Counted from the stretch's first letter, positions 1-9,857 are shown. The stretch: 11,352 nucleotides of DNA from Clostridia bacterium (GCA_017456685.1 JAFTIV010000133.1:1-11352); one strand, 5' to 3'. Notes: generated from the letters alone by a model not told the origin. Made by a program: numbers and translations.

Positions 1-19
1 TTATTTTTTGAGGTGAATT

Positions 20-1876
20 ATGAAAAAATCAATTTATCGCAGGGTAAAGCCTATTATTGTCTGCTCTGCGTTTGCTGTTGGATATATTTTGTCTGTGATT
101 TTTAATCACGCATTCATTTTTGAGCACGGAATGAATAAGTTTTTCTCGAGCAGCTGGCTTGTTTGTCTTGTTGGCTCAGTAATCACGATTGGCTGTATTC
201 TGCTTATGGGTATTCATCGCTCGGCATTTTCTTTTGTGAGCCTTTCCGAATTTTCAAAGGTCACAATGATAAATATTTTTATTTTCATTGGAAATACATT
301 GCTTTTTTCCACAAATGCCGTTCCTCACCTTACAATTCAAGGCTGTATTTGCATATTTTTGATAACTCAAGCAGCGTTTTTCGGCACGCTTTTCACCTAT
401 AGAGCACTAAGGACCATCACAAGAACGCATCAAAGGCGCAAGCTTGAAAAGGGGAAAAGAACTCTCATTGTTGGTGCAGGAGATGCAGGAGCTTCTATTG
501 CGAAGGAGCTTATTGGCTCGTCAAAGCTAAACAATGAGCTTATCGGCTTCGTTGACAAGGACCCTGCAAAGCAGAATGCAAGAATTTTCGGTTACCCTGT
601 GCTTGGCTACGACGATGATATTCAAAAAATCGTTAAGGAAAAGGATATTGAGGAAATAATTATTGCAATCCCCTCTGCTCCCCCATCTGCCATTAGGCGT
701 CTTTCGACGATGTGCATAGAGGTGTGTAGTGAGGTTAAAACTCTTCCCGGAATTTATCAGCTTATAAATGGACAGGTTTCTGTTCAAAGACTTCGCAATG
801 TTGATGTAAACGACCTTCTCGGCAGAGAGCCTGTGCAGACTAATATCAGCGAAATAATCGGCTACATAGAAAATCAGGTTGTTATGGTAACTGGTGGTGG
901 CGGCTCTATAGGAAGTGAGCTTTGCAGGCAGATCGCCTCTCACAACCCCAAGCAGCTTATAATTCTTGATATTTACGAAAATAACGCATACGAGATTGAG
1001 CAGGAGCTAAAGCACAAGCATCATGAGCTTAATCTTGTTACACTAATTGCATCTGTTAGAGATAGCGTTCGTATGGACGATATCTTCAAAAATTACAAGC
1101 CCGACATTGTGTTCCACGCAGCGGCGCACAAGCATGTTCCTCTTATGGAGACAAGCCCTAACGAGGCGGTTAAAAACAACATTATCGGCACCTACACGGT
1201 TGTTAAGTGCGCGGATAAATATGGCGTTAAGAGATTTGTTCAAATCTCAACCGACAAGGCCGTAAATCCAACTAACATTATGGGTGCTACAAAGCGTGTT
1301 TGTGAAATGATTATTCAGCATTTTGCAAAAAAATCAAAAACTCGCTTTGTTGCGGTAAGATTTGGAAATGTTCTTGGCTCCAACGGCTCGGTTATCCCTC
1401 TTTTTAGAAAGCAAATCGAGGCGGGCGGTCCTGTTACTGTAACTCATAAGGATATTATAAGATATTTCATGACCATTCCTGAGGCTGTAAGCCTTGTGCT
1501 TCAAGCTGGCGCTTATGCTGAGGGCGGAGAGATATTTGTGCTTGATATGGGAGAGCAGGTGCGTATTTACGACCTTGCCAAGAACCTTATTCGCCTTTCT
1601 GGCTATGAGCCCAACAAGGACATTAAGATCGAGATTACAGGACTTCGTCCCGGCGAAAAGCTCTATGAGGAAAGGCTCATGGAGGAGGAGGGCTTAACTC
1701 GTACAGCTAACGACAAGATAAGCATTGGAAAGCCTATCGAATTCGACGAGGAAAAGCTTCTTTCTATGCTTGATAGGCTTTACGACGAGGCATATCATGA
1801 GAGTGAGGAGATCAAGGAGCTTGTCAAGGAGCTTGTCCCCACCTACAAGATTTATGTAGAGAAAAACGATAAATAA
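20..1876 (+). CDS. Membrane-anchored UDP-sugar 4,6-dehydratase/epimerase, CapD/PglF/WbpM family
   Basis: This 618-residue protein has the full-length architecture of the CapD/FlaA1 family, which converts UDP-GlcNAc to a 4-keto-6-deoxy sugar at the inner face of the membrane for capsule, glycan or O-antigen precursors. Four hydrophobic segments lie at about residues 11-33, 45-65, 83-100 and 105-127. They are followed by a first Rossmann-like domain (GAGDAG at 152-157) and then the catalytic short-chain dehydrogenase domain with the NAD(P)-binding TGGGGSIG at 291-298. A Thr-Asp-Lys triad at 411-413 (STDKAVNPTN) replaces the usual Tyr-x-x-x-Lys, as in PglF-type dehydratases. The RFGNVLGSNGSVIP and GLRPGEKLYEE motifs are also present. 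GAGG at 10-13 lies six bases before the ATG, which supports the start. The gene upstream is outside the window, so the glycan pathway it serves cannot be named. The family call is firm; the exact substrate is inferred. Confidence 0.93.
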   Translation: MKKSIYRRVKPIIVCSAFAVGYILSVIFNHAFIFEHGMNKFFSSSWLVCLVGSVITIGCILLMGIHRSAFSFVSLSEFSKVTMINIFIFIGNTLLFSTNAVPHLTIQGCICIFLITQAAFFGTLFTYRALRTITRTHQRRKLEKGKRTLIVGAGDAGASIAKELIGSSKLNNELIGFVDKDPAKQNARIFGYPVLGYDDDIQKIVKEKDIEEIIIAIPSAPPSAIRRLSTMCIEVCSEVKTLPGIYQLINGQVSVQRLRNVDVNDLLGREPVQTNISEIIGYIENQVVMVTGGGGSIGSELCRQIASHNPKQLIILDIYENNAYEIEQELKHKHHELNLVTLIASVRDSVRMDDIFKNYKPDIVFHAAAHKHVPLMETSPNEAVKNNIIGTYTVVKCADKYGVKRFVQISTDKAVNPTNIMGATKRVCEMIIQHFAKKSKTRFVAVRFGNVLGSNGSVIPLFRKQIEAGGPVTVTHKDIIRYFMTIPEAVSLVLQAGAYAEGGEIFVLDMGEQVRIYDLAKNLIRLSGYEPNKDIKIEITGLRPGEKLYEERLMEEEGLTRTANDKISIGKPIEFDEEKLLSMLDRLYDEAYHESEEIKELVKELVPTYKIYVEKNDK

Positions 1877-1879
1877 AGC

Positions 1880-1916
1880 AAAACACGCAAGAAGCAATTC
1901 TTGCGTGTTTTTGTTT
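1880..1916. terminator. Bidirectional rho-independent terminator between convergent genes
   Basis: A perfect 14-bp stem (arms 1880-1893 and 1898-1911) closes on a GCAA tetraloop of the GNRA class. On the plus strand it runs into TGTTTT, and on the minus strand into a T-rich run (TGCTTTATTT). It sits between the stop of the dehydratase gene (1876) and the stop of the GH3 gene (1916), so it can end transcription from both sides. Confidence 0.88.
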
Positions 1917-4627
1917 TAGATTAAAAATTTCGCTTTAATAATTTTCACATCAGCCTTTGAGGTGAAGGTTATTTTTTTATTCCAGTTCATTAAGGAAATT
2001 GGGGTTTTGATGCTTCCCCTTTCTCCATTTGTACCCTTTGCTACCGCTGTACAAGCATCTGCGCCATCAATGCTTACGCCTATGCTTATTTGAGCGAGCT
2101 CTGGAAGTGGGGATTCAAATTCTATGTCAAGAATATATTTTCCGGATTTCTCTATTTTAAGCTCAGCGCCATTTCCAAGCTCGATTGCATCAAGCACACA
2201 CGCGGTGGTCATTGACGAGGTATCAAGGCTTGTCACCTCGTATTTGAAGCCGTTTGCCTTGAAGCGCTCGTATGCGTGGGTATTCATTACAAAGGAGCAA
2301 ATATTTTTAGCACAGCACTGTAGCTCTCCCCTTGTGAGATATCCGCTTTCAAGGCTCGCCATAAGATTATCCTTATTTGTTTTTGCATTAGGCATAACCA
2401 TATAAACATCATTTACTGCCTTTACCATGCTTGCAAAATCGTCATTGCTTTCTCTGCCGTCAAGGTCGGTAAGCTTTGCCCACCAGTCGGTCATAACGAA
2501 GCCATCATATTTCCATTCATCACTAAGGATTGTTTTTGTAAGGTCATAGTTTGAGGCGGCATGTGCTCCGTTTATGCAGTTATAAGCGGTCATTATCGCC
2601 TTTACTCCACCATCCTTAACAGCAATTTCGAAGGGACGTGCGTATATTTCTCTAAATGCGCGCTCCGACATTATTGAGTCATTGTGGTGTCTGTACCATT
2701 CCTGACTGTTTGCAGCAAAGTGCTTTATTGTGCAATACACGCCTACTCTTAAAAGTCCCTTGGAAATCGCAGATGCCATTTTTCCTGCAAGATAGGGGTC
2801 CTCCGAGAAATACTCAAAGTTTCTACCATTGAGTGGGCTTCTGTGAATGTTTATTCCAGGGCCGAGAATTACATCTATTTCATAAGCGGTCATTTCAACG
2901 CCCTCAAGCGCGTAAAGCTCAGTTACAAGCTCATCATTAAAGGTACAAGCAAGGCAGGTACCATTTGGCATGCTTGTTGCCAAAAGTCCACTATCCATTC
3001 TTATGCCAGAGGGACCATCGGTTGTACAAACGATTGGAATACCGTATGAAATAAGCTCATCGGTAACTCCACCAAAGCAGCTTCCTGTGCCTGGGGTAAC
3101 CTTAGGGCTATTCATTCCCTCGCCTCTTACAAGACAGCAAAGCTCCTCGTTGGTTAGCTGAGCAACAAAATCATTCATCGATGCCTTACCGCTTCTTACA
3201 TCCTCAAGCTTTATGCCCTTATTCCCTGTATATGGAATTTCAGCCGGGAGATTTGAGTTTACTCTTTCTTTTAGTGAATACGACCTTGTTGGAATTCTTT
3301 CACGACCATATGTGCCCTCGGGAGTTGGCTTTATTCTTTCAATTTGGCGAAGTGGTGAGAGCGCCTCTGTGCATTTTTCTACCACCTTAAGCTCATCAAG
3401 AGTGTATGTAAAGACATTTTTTGCATCTCTTACATTGTTGCCAACATAGATTTGGTAATCGCCAGCCTCAAGCACATAGCAGGATTTATTGCCTGTTGCG
3501 CCTATATCATCATAAGCACACATTTTTGAGGTCTCAATTTCAAGTGTGAGCTGTTGCTCCTCGTTTGGTGCAAGAAGCTTGGTTTTTGCGTAAGCTCCAA
3601 GCTCACGCGCACTCTTGCCGAGCTTTCCATAAGGGGCACTAAAGTAAGCCTGAACGACCTCCTTGCCACTTGTGCTTCCTGTATTTTTAACTGTTGCCTT
3701 AATAACGATTTTTTCGCCATTTACAGCCACATCCGCGGTTGTTTCAAAGGTTGTATAGGACATACCATAGCCGAATGGATAAAGCACCTTGTCTCTTGCA
3801 AGGGTTTCGAAATAACGATATCCAACATAGATATCCTCATTATAGTAGCATCCTGCCTTGTCACCAAAGTTTGCGCTTGATGGATAGTCACTAATATCGT
3901 ATGCGATTGTGTCGGCAAGCTTACCACTTGGGCTTACCTTACCTGTGAGCACATCGGCGCATGCAAGTCCGCCACACATACCACCCTGCCATACATACAA
4001 AACAGAGGCTATATTATACTTTTTCACCCATTTCATATCAATAATTGCACCAACATTTAGCACAACTATTGTTTTTTCGAACACAGAGCTAACCTTTTTG
4101 ATAAGCTCCTCTTCCTTTTTAGTCAAAAGATAGCTTCCCTCGCTTGCGGAGTTGTCTCTATCCTCTCCTGCGGTTCTACCTATTACGACAATTGCCTTGT
4201 CGCCAAATTTTCTCGCATTATCGACAACGGATGTGTCGATTTCCATTTCCTCCTGACACCAAGGCTCCTGACCCCAGCCCTTTCCTGGGTCAAAGGGGTG
4301 GTCCTTTATCCAGTCAGCGTAAATTTTAGCGAGCTCCTCGTTTATTTCTATTCCCTCGCACTCTCTTAAAGAGTCGAGAATATTAGTGACATATTTAACA
4401 TTTACAAGTCCGCCTGAGCCTGTTCCGCTCTTATAATATTCTCTTTGAATTCTACCAAAAACAGACACTCTGTCGCCTTTTTTGAGTGGAAGTGTGTTGC
4501 TTTTGTTTTCGAGCATTACAATTCCCTCGGTAGCGCTTATACGAGAAATCTCCTCAAGCTCCTTTATGCTGTCCTTGGGAAGCGAGCCAAGCTCGTAGCC
4601 CTTATAATTGTTGATTTCGTATTGCAT
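1916..4627 (-). CDS. Glycoside hydrolase family 3 (beta-glucosidase-like), permuted domain order, cytosolic
   Basis: The protein has 903 residues from the ATG at 4627. GH3 domains appear in reversed order: first the C-terminal alpha/beta sandwich (about 20-290, ending near PFGYGMSYTTFE), then a fibronectin-III-like domain (about 300-400), then the TIM-barrel domain (about 485-775). The barrel contains TDGPSGIRM, GPGINIHRSPLNGRNFEYFSEDP and KHFAAN. The nucleophile is Asp714 in FVMTDWW. The likely acid/base is Glu155 in RTAGEDR, within the leading domain. About 105 further residues at the C terminus are rich in beta-strand-forming residues and unassigned. No signal peptide is present, so the enzyme should act in the cytosol on imported beta-linked oligosaccharides or glycosides. 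Such permuted GH3 enzymes are known from Ruminococcus albus and Butyrivibrio. A TTG four codons upstream is in frame, but GGAGG at 4633-4637 is spaced correctly for the ATG. It is the last gene of the ligA-cca-GH3 run. Substrate specificity is not readable. Confidence 0.92.
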   Translation of the reverse strand: MQYEINNYKGYELGSLPKDSIKELEEISRISATEGIVMLENKSNTLPLKKGDRVSVFGRIQREYYKSGTGSGGLVNVKYVTNILDSLRECEGIEINEELAKIYADWIKDHPFDPGKGWGQEPWCQEEMEIDTSVVDNARKFGDKAIVVIGRTAGEDRDNSASEGSYLLTKKEEELIKKVSSVFEKTIVVLNVGAIIDMKWVKKYNIASVLYVWQGGMCGGLACADVLTGKVSPSGKLADTIAYDISDYPSSANFGDKAGCYYNEDIYVGYRYFETLARDKVLYPFGYGMSYTTFETTADVAVNGEKIVIKATVKNTGSTSGKEVVQAYFSAPYGKLGKSARELGAYAKTKLLAPNEEQQLTLEIETSKMCAYDDIGATGNKSCYVLEAGDYQIYVGNNVRDAKNVFTYTLDELKVVEKCTEALSPLRQIERIKPTPEGTYGRERIPTRSYSLKERVNSNLPAEIPYTGNKGIKLEDVRSGKASMNDFVAQLTNEELCCLVRGEGMNSPKVTPGTGSCFGGVTDELISYGIPIVCTTDGPSGIRMDSGLLATSMPNGTCLACTFNDELVTELYALEGVEMTAYEIDVILGPGINIHRSPLNGRNFEYFSEDPYLAGKMASAISKGLLRVGVYCTIKHFAANSQEWYRHHNDSIMSERAFREIYARPFEIAVKDGGVKAIMTAYNCINGAHAASNYDLTKTILSDEWKYDGFVMTDWWAKLTDLDGRESNDDFASMVKAVNDVYMVMPNAKTNKDNLMASLESGYLTRGELQCCAKNICSFVMNTHAYERFKANGFKYEVTSLDTSSMTTACVLDAIELGNGAELKIEKSGKYILDIEFESPLPELAQISIGVSIDGADACTAVAKGTNGERGSIKTPISLMNWNKKITFTSKADVKIIKAKFLI

Positions 4628-4628
4628 T

Positions 4629-5960
4629 TTATCCTCCAAATTTAGCCTTTGCTATTCTTAAAAGTACTCGTTTTGTGTTTTCGGCACGCTCCTCGATTAC
4701 CTCGTTTAGAAGAAAATCGAGAATTTCACCAAGCTGTTTTCCTGCCTTAAAGCCGTTTTCTATAAGGTCCTCACCATCAATTGCAAGGTCCTTGAGAGAA
4801 AAGCACGCGTTTTCTGCAAGAATTTCGTTTGCAATCTGCTCTACTATATCGAAGTGTGGCATTTTTGTCTTTTTTGGATTTTGAGCAAGGTTATCTGCCC
4901 TTTGAATTGCCAACAGGTCAAAAAACGCATCCTTTCCCATTCTATTCAAGCGCTTTTTGATGTAAACCCTGTCCTCCTCGATATAATTATCGTGTCGAGC
5001 AATGAGCTTAACGCATTTGCTTTTTGTGTCGTTATCGTATTTATACTCTGTAAAAAATTCCCTTGCGCGCTCGGCACTGACAATTCCGTGACCATAGAAA
5101 TGTCCTACTCCATTTGCATCAATCGTAAAGGTATGAACCTTTCCTATATCGTGCAAAAGCGCGACAAGCCTTAGGTGAGTTATAGGCGGAGTATTTTCTA
5201 CAACGAGCGCGGTATGAGTTAAAATATCATAAATATGCCAGTCGTTTTTCTGGTCAAAGCCGTGCATCATACCGATTTCTGGTATTATCAAAGCCAAGAG
5301 CTCATAGTTGTCAAGAATTGCATTTTTCGCGTTTTTGCCACACAGTAGCTTGTTTAGCTCAATCGCGATGCGCTCCCTTGAAATATTTTCAAGAAGCGGT
5401 GCACATTCAAGCATTGCCCTTTTGGTTTTAGGCTCAATTTCAAAATCAAGCTGTGATGAAAAGCGCGCGCCACGCAAAATGCGAAGTGCATCCTCGGTAA
5501 AGCGCCTTTTGGGCTCTCCTATGGCTCTTATTACCTTGTCCTTTATATCCTCTTGACCGCCAAAAAGGTCAACAAGAGTGTCGCTAATTGGGTTATACGC
5601 AAGAGCGTTTATAGTAAAATCGCGACGAGAAAGGTCGTCCTCAAGAGCGCTTGTAAACTCTACGCTCCTTGGGTGTCTATTATCATCGTATTCTCCGTCC
5701 TTGCGGTAGGTCGTAATCTCAAGTGGCTCGCCCTCGTAAAGAACGGTGAGGGTACCGTGCTTGATGCCTGTTTCTATTACTCGCTCGCCTGAAAAGACAG
5801 CCTTCATTTGCTCGGGGGTTGCTGAGGTTGTTATATCAAAGTCGTTTGCCTCGCGACCCATTAAAAGGTCTCGAATTGCTCCACCAACCGCATAAGCCTC
5901 ATATCCGCTATCATCAAGCCTTTTTATCGCCCACAGGGCGCCCTTACTTAATCTTAGCAT
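4629..5960 (-). CDS. cca: CCA tRNA nucleotidyltransferase (class II) with HD domain
   Basis: This enzyme adds or repairs the 3' CCA of tRNAs. From the ATG at 5960 it has 443 residues. The head domain carries AYAVGGAIRDLLMGR and the metal-binding DFD (Asp40 and Asp42). RRDFTINALAY lies at about 112-122, followed by the EDALR nucleotide-template motif at about 156-160. A C-terminal HD-type region contains HDIGK (about 270-274) with a further RHD motif around 322. A poly(A) polymerase of the same superfamily is the main alternative. The start is uncertain: an in-frame GTG at 5972 overlaps the end of ligA, but homology begins just before the GG-motif region, and the ATG follows the ligA stop after one base (TGA-T-ATG), which suggests translational coupling. 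No good independent ribosome binding site is visible. Its final Gly-Gly codons and stop (GGAGGATAA) double as the ribosome binding site of the next gene. Since the three tRNA genes in this window already encode CCA, the role here is probably repair. Confidence 0.95.
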   Translation of the reverse strand: MLRLSKGALWAIKRLDDSGYEAYAVGGAIRDLLMGREANDFDITTSATPEQMKAVFSGERVIETGIKHGTLTVLYEGEPLEITTYRKDGEYDDNRHPRSVEFTSALEDDLSRRDFTINALAYNPISDTLVDLFGGQEDIKDKVIRAIGEPKRRFTEDALRILRGARFSSQLDFEIEPKTKRAMLECAPLLENISRERIAIELNKLLCGKNAKNAILDNYELLALIIPEIGMMHGFDQKNDWHIYDILTHTALVVENTPPITHLRLVALLHDIGKVHTFTIDANGVGHFYGHGIVSAERAREFFTEYKYDNDTKSKCVKLIARHDNYIEEDRVYIKKRLNRMGKDAFFDLLAIQRADNLAQNPKKTKMPHFDIVEQIANEILAENACFSLKDLAIDGEDLIENGFKAGKQLGEILDFLLNEVIEERAENTKRVLLRIAKAKFGG

Positions 5961-5961
5961 A

Positions 5962-8004
<2,043 letters not shown>

Positions 8005-8014
8005 CTACCATTTT

Positions 8015-8043
8015 AGTATATCACAAAACGAATAAAAAAACAA
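8015..8043 (-). promoter_or_regulatory. Probable sigma-A-type promoter of the ligA-cca-GH3 operon
   Basis: Read on the minus strand, TTGTTT (8038-8043) is followed after 17 bases by TATACT (8015-8020), about 38 bases before the ligA ATG. The -10 and the spacing are good; the -35 matches only partly. It is the best candidate within the intergenic region, recognised by eye only. Confidence 0.6.
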
Positions 8044-8144
8044 GTAATCGCGCAATTTTACATTTCCTATTTTTATTTGACATTTCCCCGTGAGGATTGG
8101 TGTCGCATTGTCACTTTAGGGGGGCTTTTGTCGAGCGGTTTTTC

Positions 8145-8172
8145 TTGACCTTGGAAAATTTTGCTGTAAAAT
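8145..8172 (+). promoter_or_regulatory. Probable promoter of the C39-like protein gene
   Basis: TTGACC (8145-8150) and TAAAAT (8167-8172) are separated by 16 bases and lie about 55 bases upstream of the ATG at 8227. The leader between them and the gene contains a small TGCC/GGCA stem (8196-8208) and the ribosome binding site GAGG at 8216-8219. The rest of the ligA/C39-like intergenic region (7978-8226) shows no further gene. Confidence 0.6.
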
Positions 8173-8226
8173 AGAGGTACAAGAAAACAACAGATTGCCT
8201 AAACGGCATAAAAGCGAGGACAAAAA

Positions 8227-9354
8227 ATGAGAAAATATGTATCCTGTATTATTTTGATTGTTGCGTGTATTGTATGCGCTATGATTTTTTATGTGAATGC
8301 TACAAGCACGAATGAGATGCCAGAGATGCCAAGTGGTGGGGGCTCACAAGAGACAAGCTCAAGTGATGAGGGTGAGCGCAAAATTGCGTTTAGTGACAAG
8401 GGCACTATTATGAGCGAGTATTTTTGCTCATCAAGATTAAGAATTGAATGGAGCTCAATTAAGTACACGGACAGTGCATCCTTATACATAAGTGCTGAGC
8501 TAATTCTTGACACACCATATGGAATTGGGAAGACATGCACAGCGAGCTTAGCTATAAACGGAGCGCGAACGGATTTTACAGTAAATCCATCAAGCGAGAC
8601 CTCTATTCTGCTCGGCTCAAGCTCGATTGAAATTACAGATTTTACAGATGGTAGCATCATCTGTCTGGACGGCACTATAAATCTTGAATTTGTTGGCGAG
8701 GGTGGTGTTTGTCTAAGTGCGCTTAATGCAAACGGAAAAATCTATCAGGGTGGTGGAAATTTAAAGGAAAGTTCTTCGCTTTCGGGCTTTGAGCATATTT
8801 CTCAATATCCATCTCTGCCAAGTGGTGATGAAATCACCTCTCTTGCGATGGTTTTTAGATATTTAAAGTATAATGTTGACCCGTGTAATCTATGTGACCT
8901 ATATCTTGACAAGGGTCCTGTTGGGTTTACTGATTTCAACAAGGCTAATATTGGCAATCCGCGCGACACCTATAACTCATATGGCTGTCTTGCGCCTGTT
9001 ATTGTCAATTCGGCTACGAGATTTATAAATGCGAATGGTGGCACGCACAAGGCGTACGACTATTCGGGCTATGAGGCGAGCGAGCTATATAGACAGACCT
9101 CGCTTGGCTCACCTGTTATTGTTTGGTTATGCGACGATTTCGGCTCTACCCCCTCGATTTCGCGCATTTGGGTCGTTGACGGTAAGACTATTTACTTAAA
9201 GTCAAATATGGCTTGTATGGTGCTTATCGGCTACGATTATACCAAGGGCACTGTCACTCTTGCAAATCCCGCCGGCAACACCTTTACGCTCGAGATGAGC
9301 GCGTTTGAGAAGGGCTATGCCGATATGGGCTCATATGCAGTCGTTATTCAGTGA
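8227..9354 (+). CDS. Exported protein with YvpB-type C39-like domain, catalytic residues apparently lost
   Basis: The 375-residue protein starts with a short basic end and a hydrophobic stretch (about 4-23), so it is exported or membrane-anchored. A Ser/Gly/Glu-rich linker (28-50) and an unassigned region of beta character (about 58-175) follow. The C-terminal part (about 190-375) matches the peptidase C39-like YvpB family: ISQYPSLPSG, EITSLAMVFRYL, KGPVGFTDFNKANIGNPRD, YGCLAPVIV, SPVIVW, VLIGYDYTKGTV and MGSYAVVI. In active members I expect Cys after PxG (PTGCE), His in EHCxVLxGYD and Asp in NDP. Here these positions hold Asp201, Ala329 and Asn347, while the upstream Gln193 remains. The fold seems intact and the reading frame is open, so this looks like a non-catalytic relative rather than a decaying gene. 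A good ribosome binding site (GAGG, seven bases from ATG) supports the start. A binding or scaffold role in the envelope is inference. The family call is fairly sure; the function is unknown. Confidence 0.82.
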   Translation: MRKYVSCIILIVACIVCAMIFYVNATSTNEMPEMPSGGGSQETSSSDEGERKIAFSDKGTIMSEYFCSSRLRIEWSSIKYTDSASLYISAELILDTPYGIGKTCTASLAINGARTDFTVNPSSETSILLGSSSIEITDFTDGSIICLDGTINLEFVGEGGVCLSALNANGKIYQGGGNLKESSSLSGFEHISQYPSLPSGDEITSLAMVFRYLKYNVDPCNLCDLYLDKGPVGFTDFNKANIGNPRDTYNSYGCLAPVIVNSATRFINANGGTHKAYDYSGYEASELYRQTSLGSPVIVWLCDDFGSTPSISRIWVVDGKTIYLKSNMACMVLIGYDYTKGTVTLANPAGNTFTLEMSAFEKGYADMGSYAVVIQ

Positions 9355-9362
9355 TGTGCTGG

Positions 9363-9396
9363 GGCGCGCGATGCTTCCGTCGCGCGCCTTTACCCT
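9363..9396 (+). terminator. GC-rich hairpin, probable terminator of the C39-like gene
   Basis: A stem of nine Watson-Crick pairs (GGCGCGCGA at 9363-9371 with TCGCGCGCC at 9380-9388) extends by one T-G and one G-C pair to a CTTC loop. It begins eight bases after the stop codon. The following T-run is short (TTTA, then TTGATTTTT further on), so termination is likely but not textbook. Confidence 0.7.
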
Positions 9397-9454
9397 TGAT
9401 TTTTAGGCGTTTTTAAAGTTTTTTAAAAAATCGAAAAAAATTTTTATTTTCCTA

Positions 9455-9486
9455 TTGACAAAGCATTTTGCTTGTGTTATTATAAT
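9455..9486 (+). promoter_or_regulatory. Promoter of the tRNA cluster
   Basis: A perfect TTGACA (9455-9460) is followed after 17 bases by TATTAT (9478-9483), overlapping TATAAT at 9481-9486 (20-base spacing). The strongly A/T-rich stretch at 9415-9450 could act as an UP element. It lies about 25 bases upstream of the first tRNA, as expected for stable RNA transcription. Confidence 0.8.
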
Positions 9487-9510
9487 AGGGCAAAAACAAA
9501 TAGTGCATTT

Positions 9511-9584
<74 letters not shown>

Positions 9585-9596
9585 TTTTTTTGCTCT

Positions 9597-9673
9597 GTAC
9601 CCTTAGCTCAGCCGGATAGAGCAACTGCCTTCTAAGCAGTAGGTCGGGGGTTCGAATCCCTCAGGGTACGCCA
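9597..9673 (+). tRNA. tRNA-Arg (anticodon TCT)
   Basis: Acceptor GTACCCT/AGGGTAC, D arm GCTC/GAGC, anticodon stem ACTGC/GCAGT around CTTCTAA (anticodon TCT, reading AGA/AGG), and T arm GGGGG/CCCTC with TTCGAAT. The discriminator is G and CCA is encoded. It follows tRNA-Gly after 12 bases with no terminator between them. Confidence 0.97.
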
Positions 9674-9736
9674 GCCGAAAGGCTTGGGGCTTCGCCATTC
9701 GACGAAGCTATATAAACTCTCGAAAGAGAGCGCTCT
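9673..9736 (+). other. Structured spacer between tRNA-Arg and tRNA-His
   Basis: The spacer can form three small hairpins: AGCC-GAAA-GGCT (9673-9684), GCTTCG/CGAAGC (9689-9708) and CTCTC-GAAA-GAGAG (9717-9730). Two have GAAA tetraloops. None is followed by a T-run, so they are not obvious terminators. They may guide processing of the tRNA precursor or be a remnant; no function is established. Confidence 0.5.
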
Positions 9737-9738
9737 TT

Positions 9739-9816
9739 GGTGGATATAGCTCAGCTGGTTAGAGCGTCAGATTGTGGCTCTGAAGGCCGTGGGTTCGAAT
9801 CTCATTATCCACCCCA
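9739..9816 (+). tRNA. tRNA-His (anticodon GTG)
   Basis: Acceptor GTGGATA/TATCCAC plus the histidine-specific extra G-1 (9739) facing discriminator C73 (9813). The D arm is GCTC/GAGC, the anticodon stem TCAGA/TCTGA around TTGTGGC (anticodon GTG), and the T arm GTGGG/CTCAT with TTCGAAT. CCA is encoded. It is the last gene of the cluster and borders the A+T-rich segment. Confidence 0.97.
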
Positions 9817-9820
9817 AACG

Positions 9821-9857
9821 AAACGTAAACCGAACCCTCGGTTTACGTTTTCTTTTT
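9821..9857 (+). terminator. Terminator of the tRNA cluster
   Basis: A perfect 13-bp stem (9821-9833 with 9838-9850) with an ACCC loop is followed by TCTTTTT. It begins four bases after the tRNA-His CCA. Confidence 0.9.

Noticed and set aside
3554..3880. 108-codon plus-strand open frame inside the GH3 gene
   Set aside because: Shadow of the GH3 coding sequence on the other strand, without start signals or recognisable motifs.
8077..8110. TTGACA at 8077-8082 as a plus-strand promoter
   Set aside because: No acceptable -10 element follows at 15-19 bases; the TTGACC/TAAAAT pair at 8145-8172 is better.
8237..8270. Lipobox (IVAC, residues 11-14) in the C39-like protein
   Set aside because: It would leave a hydrophobic core of only about seven residues before the Cys, and the hydrophobic stretch continues beyond it; a plain signal peptide or membrane anchor fits better.
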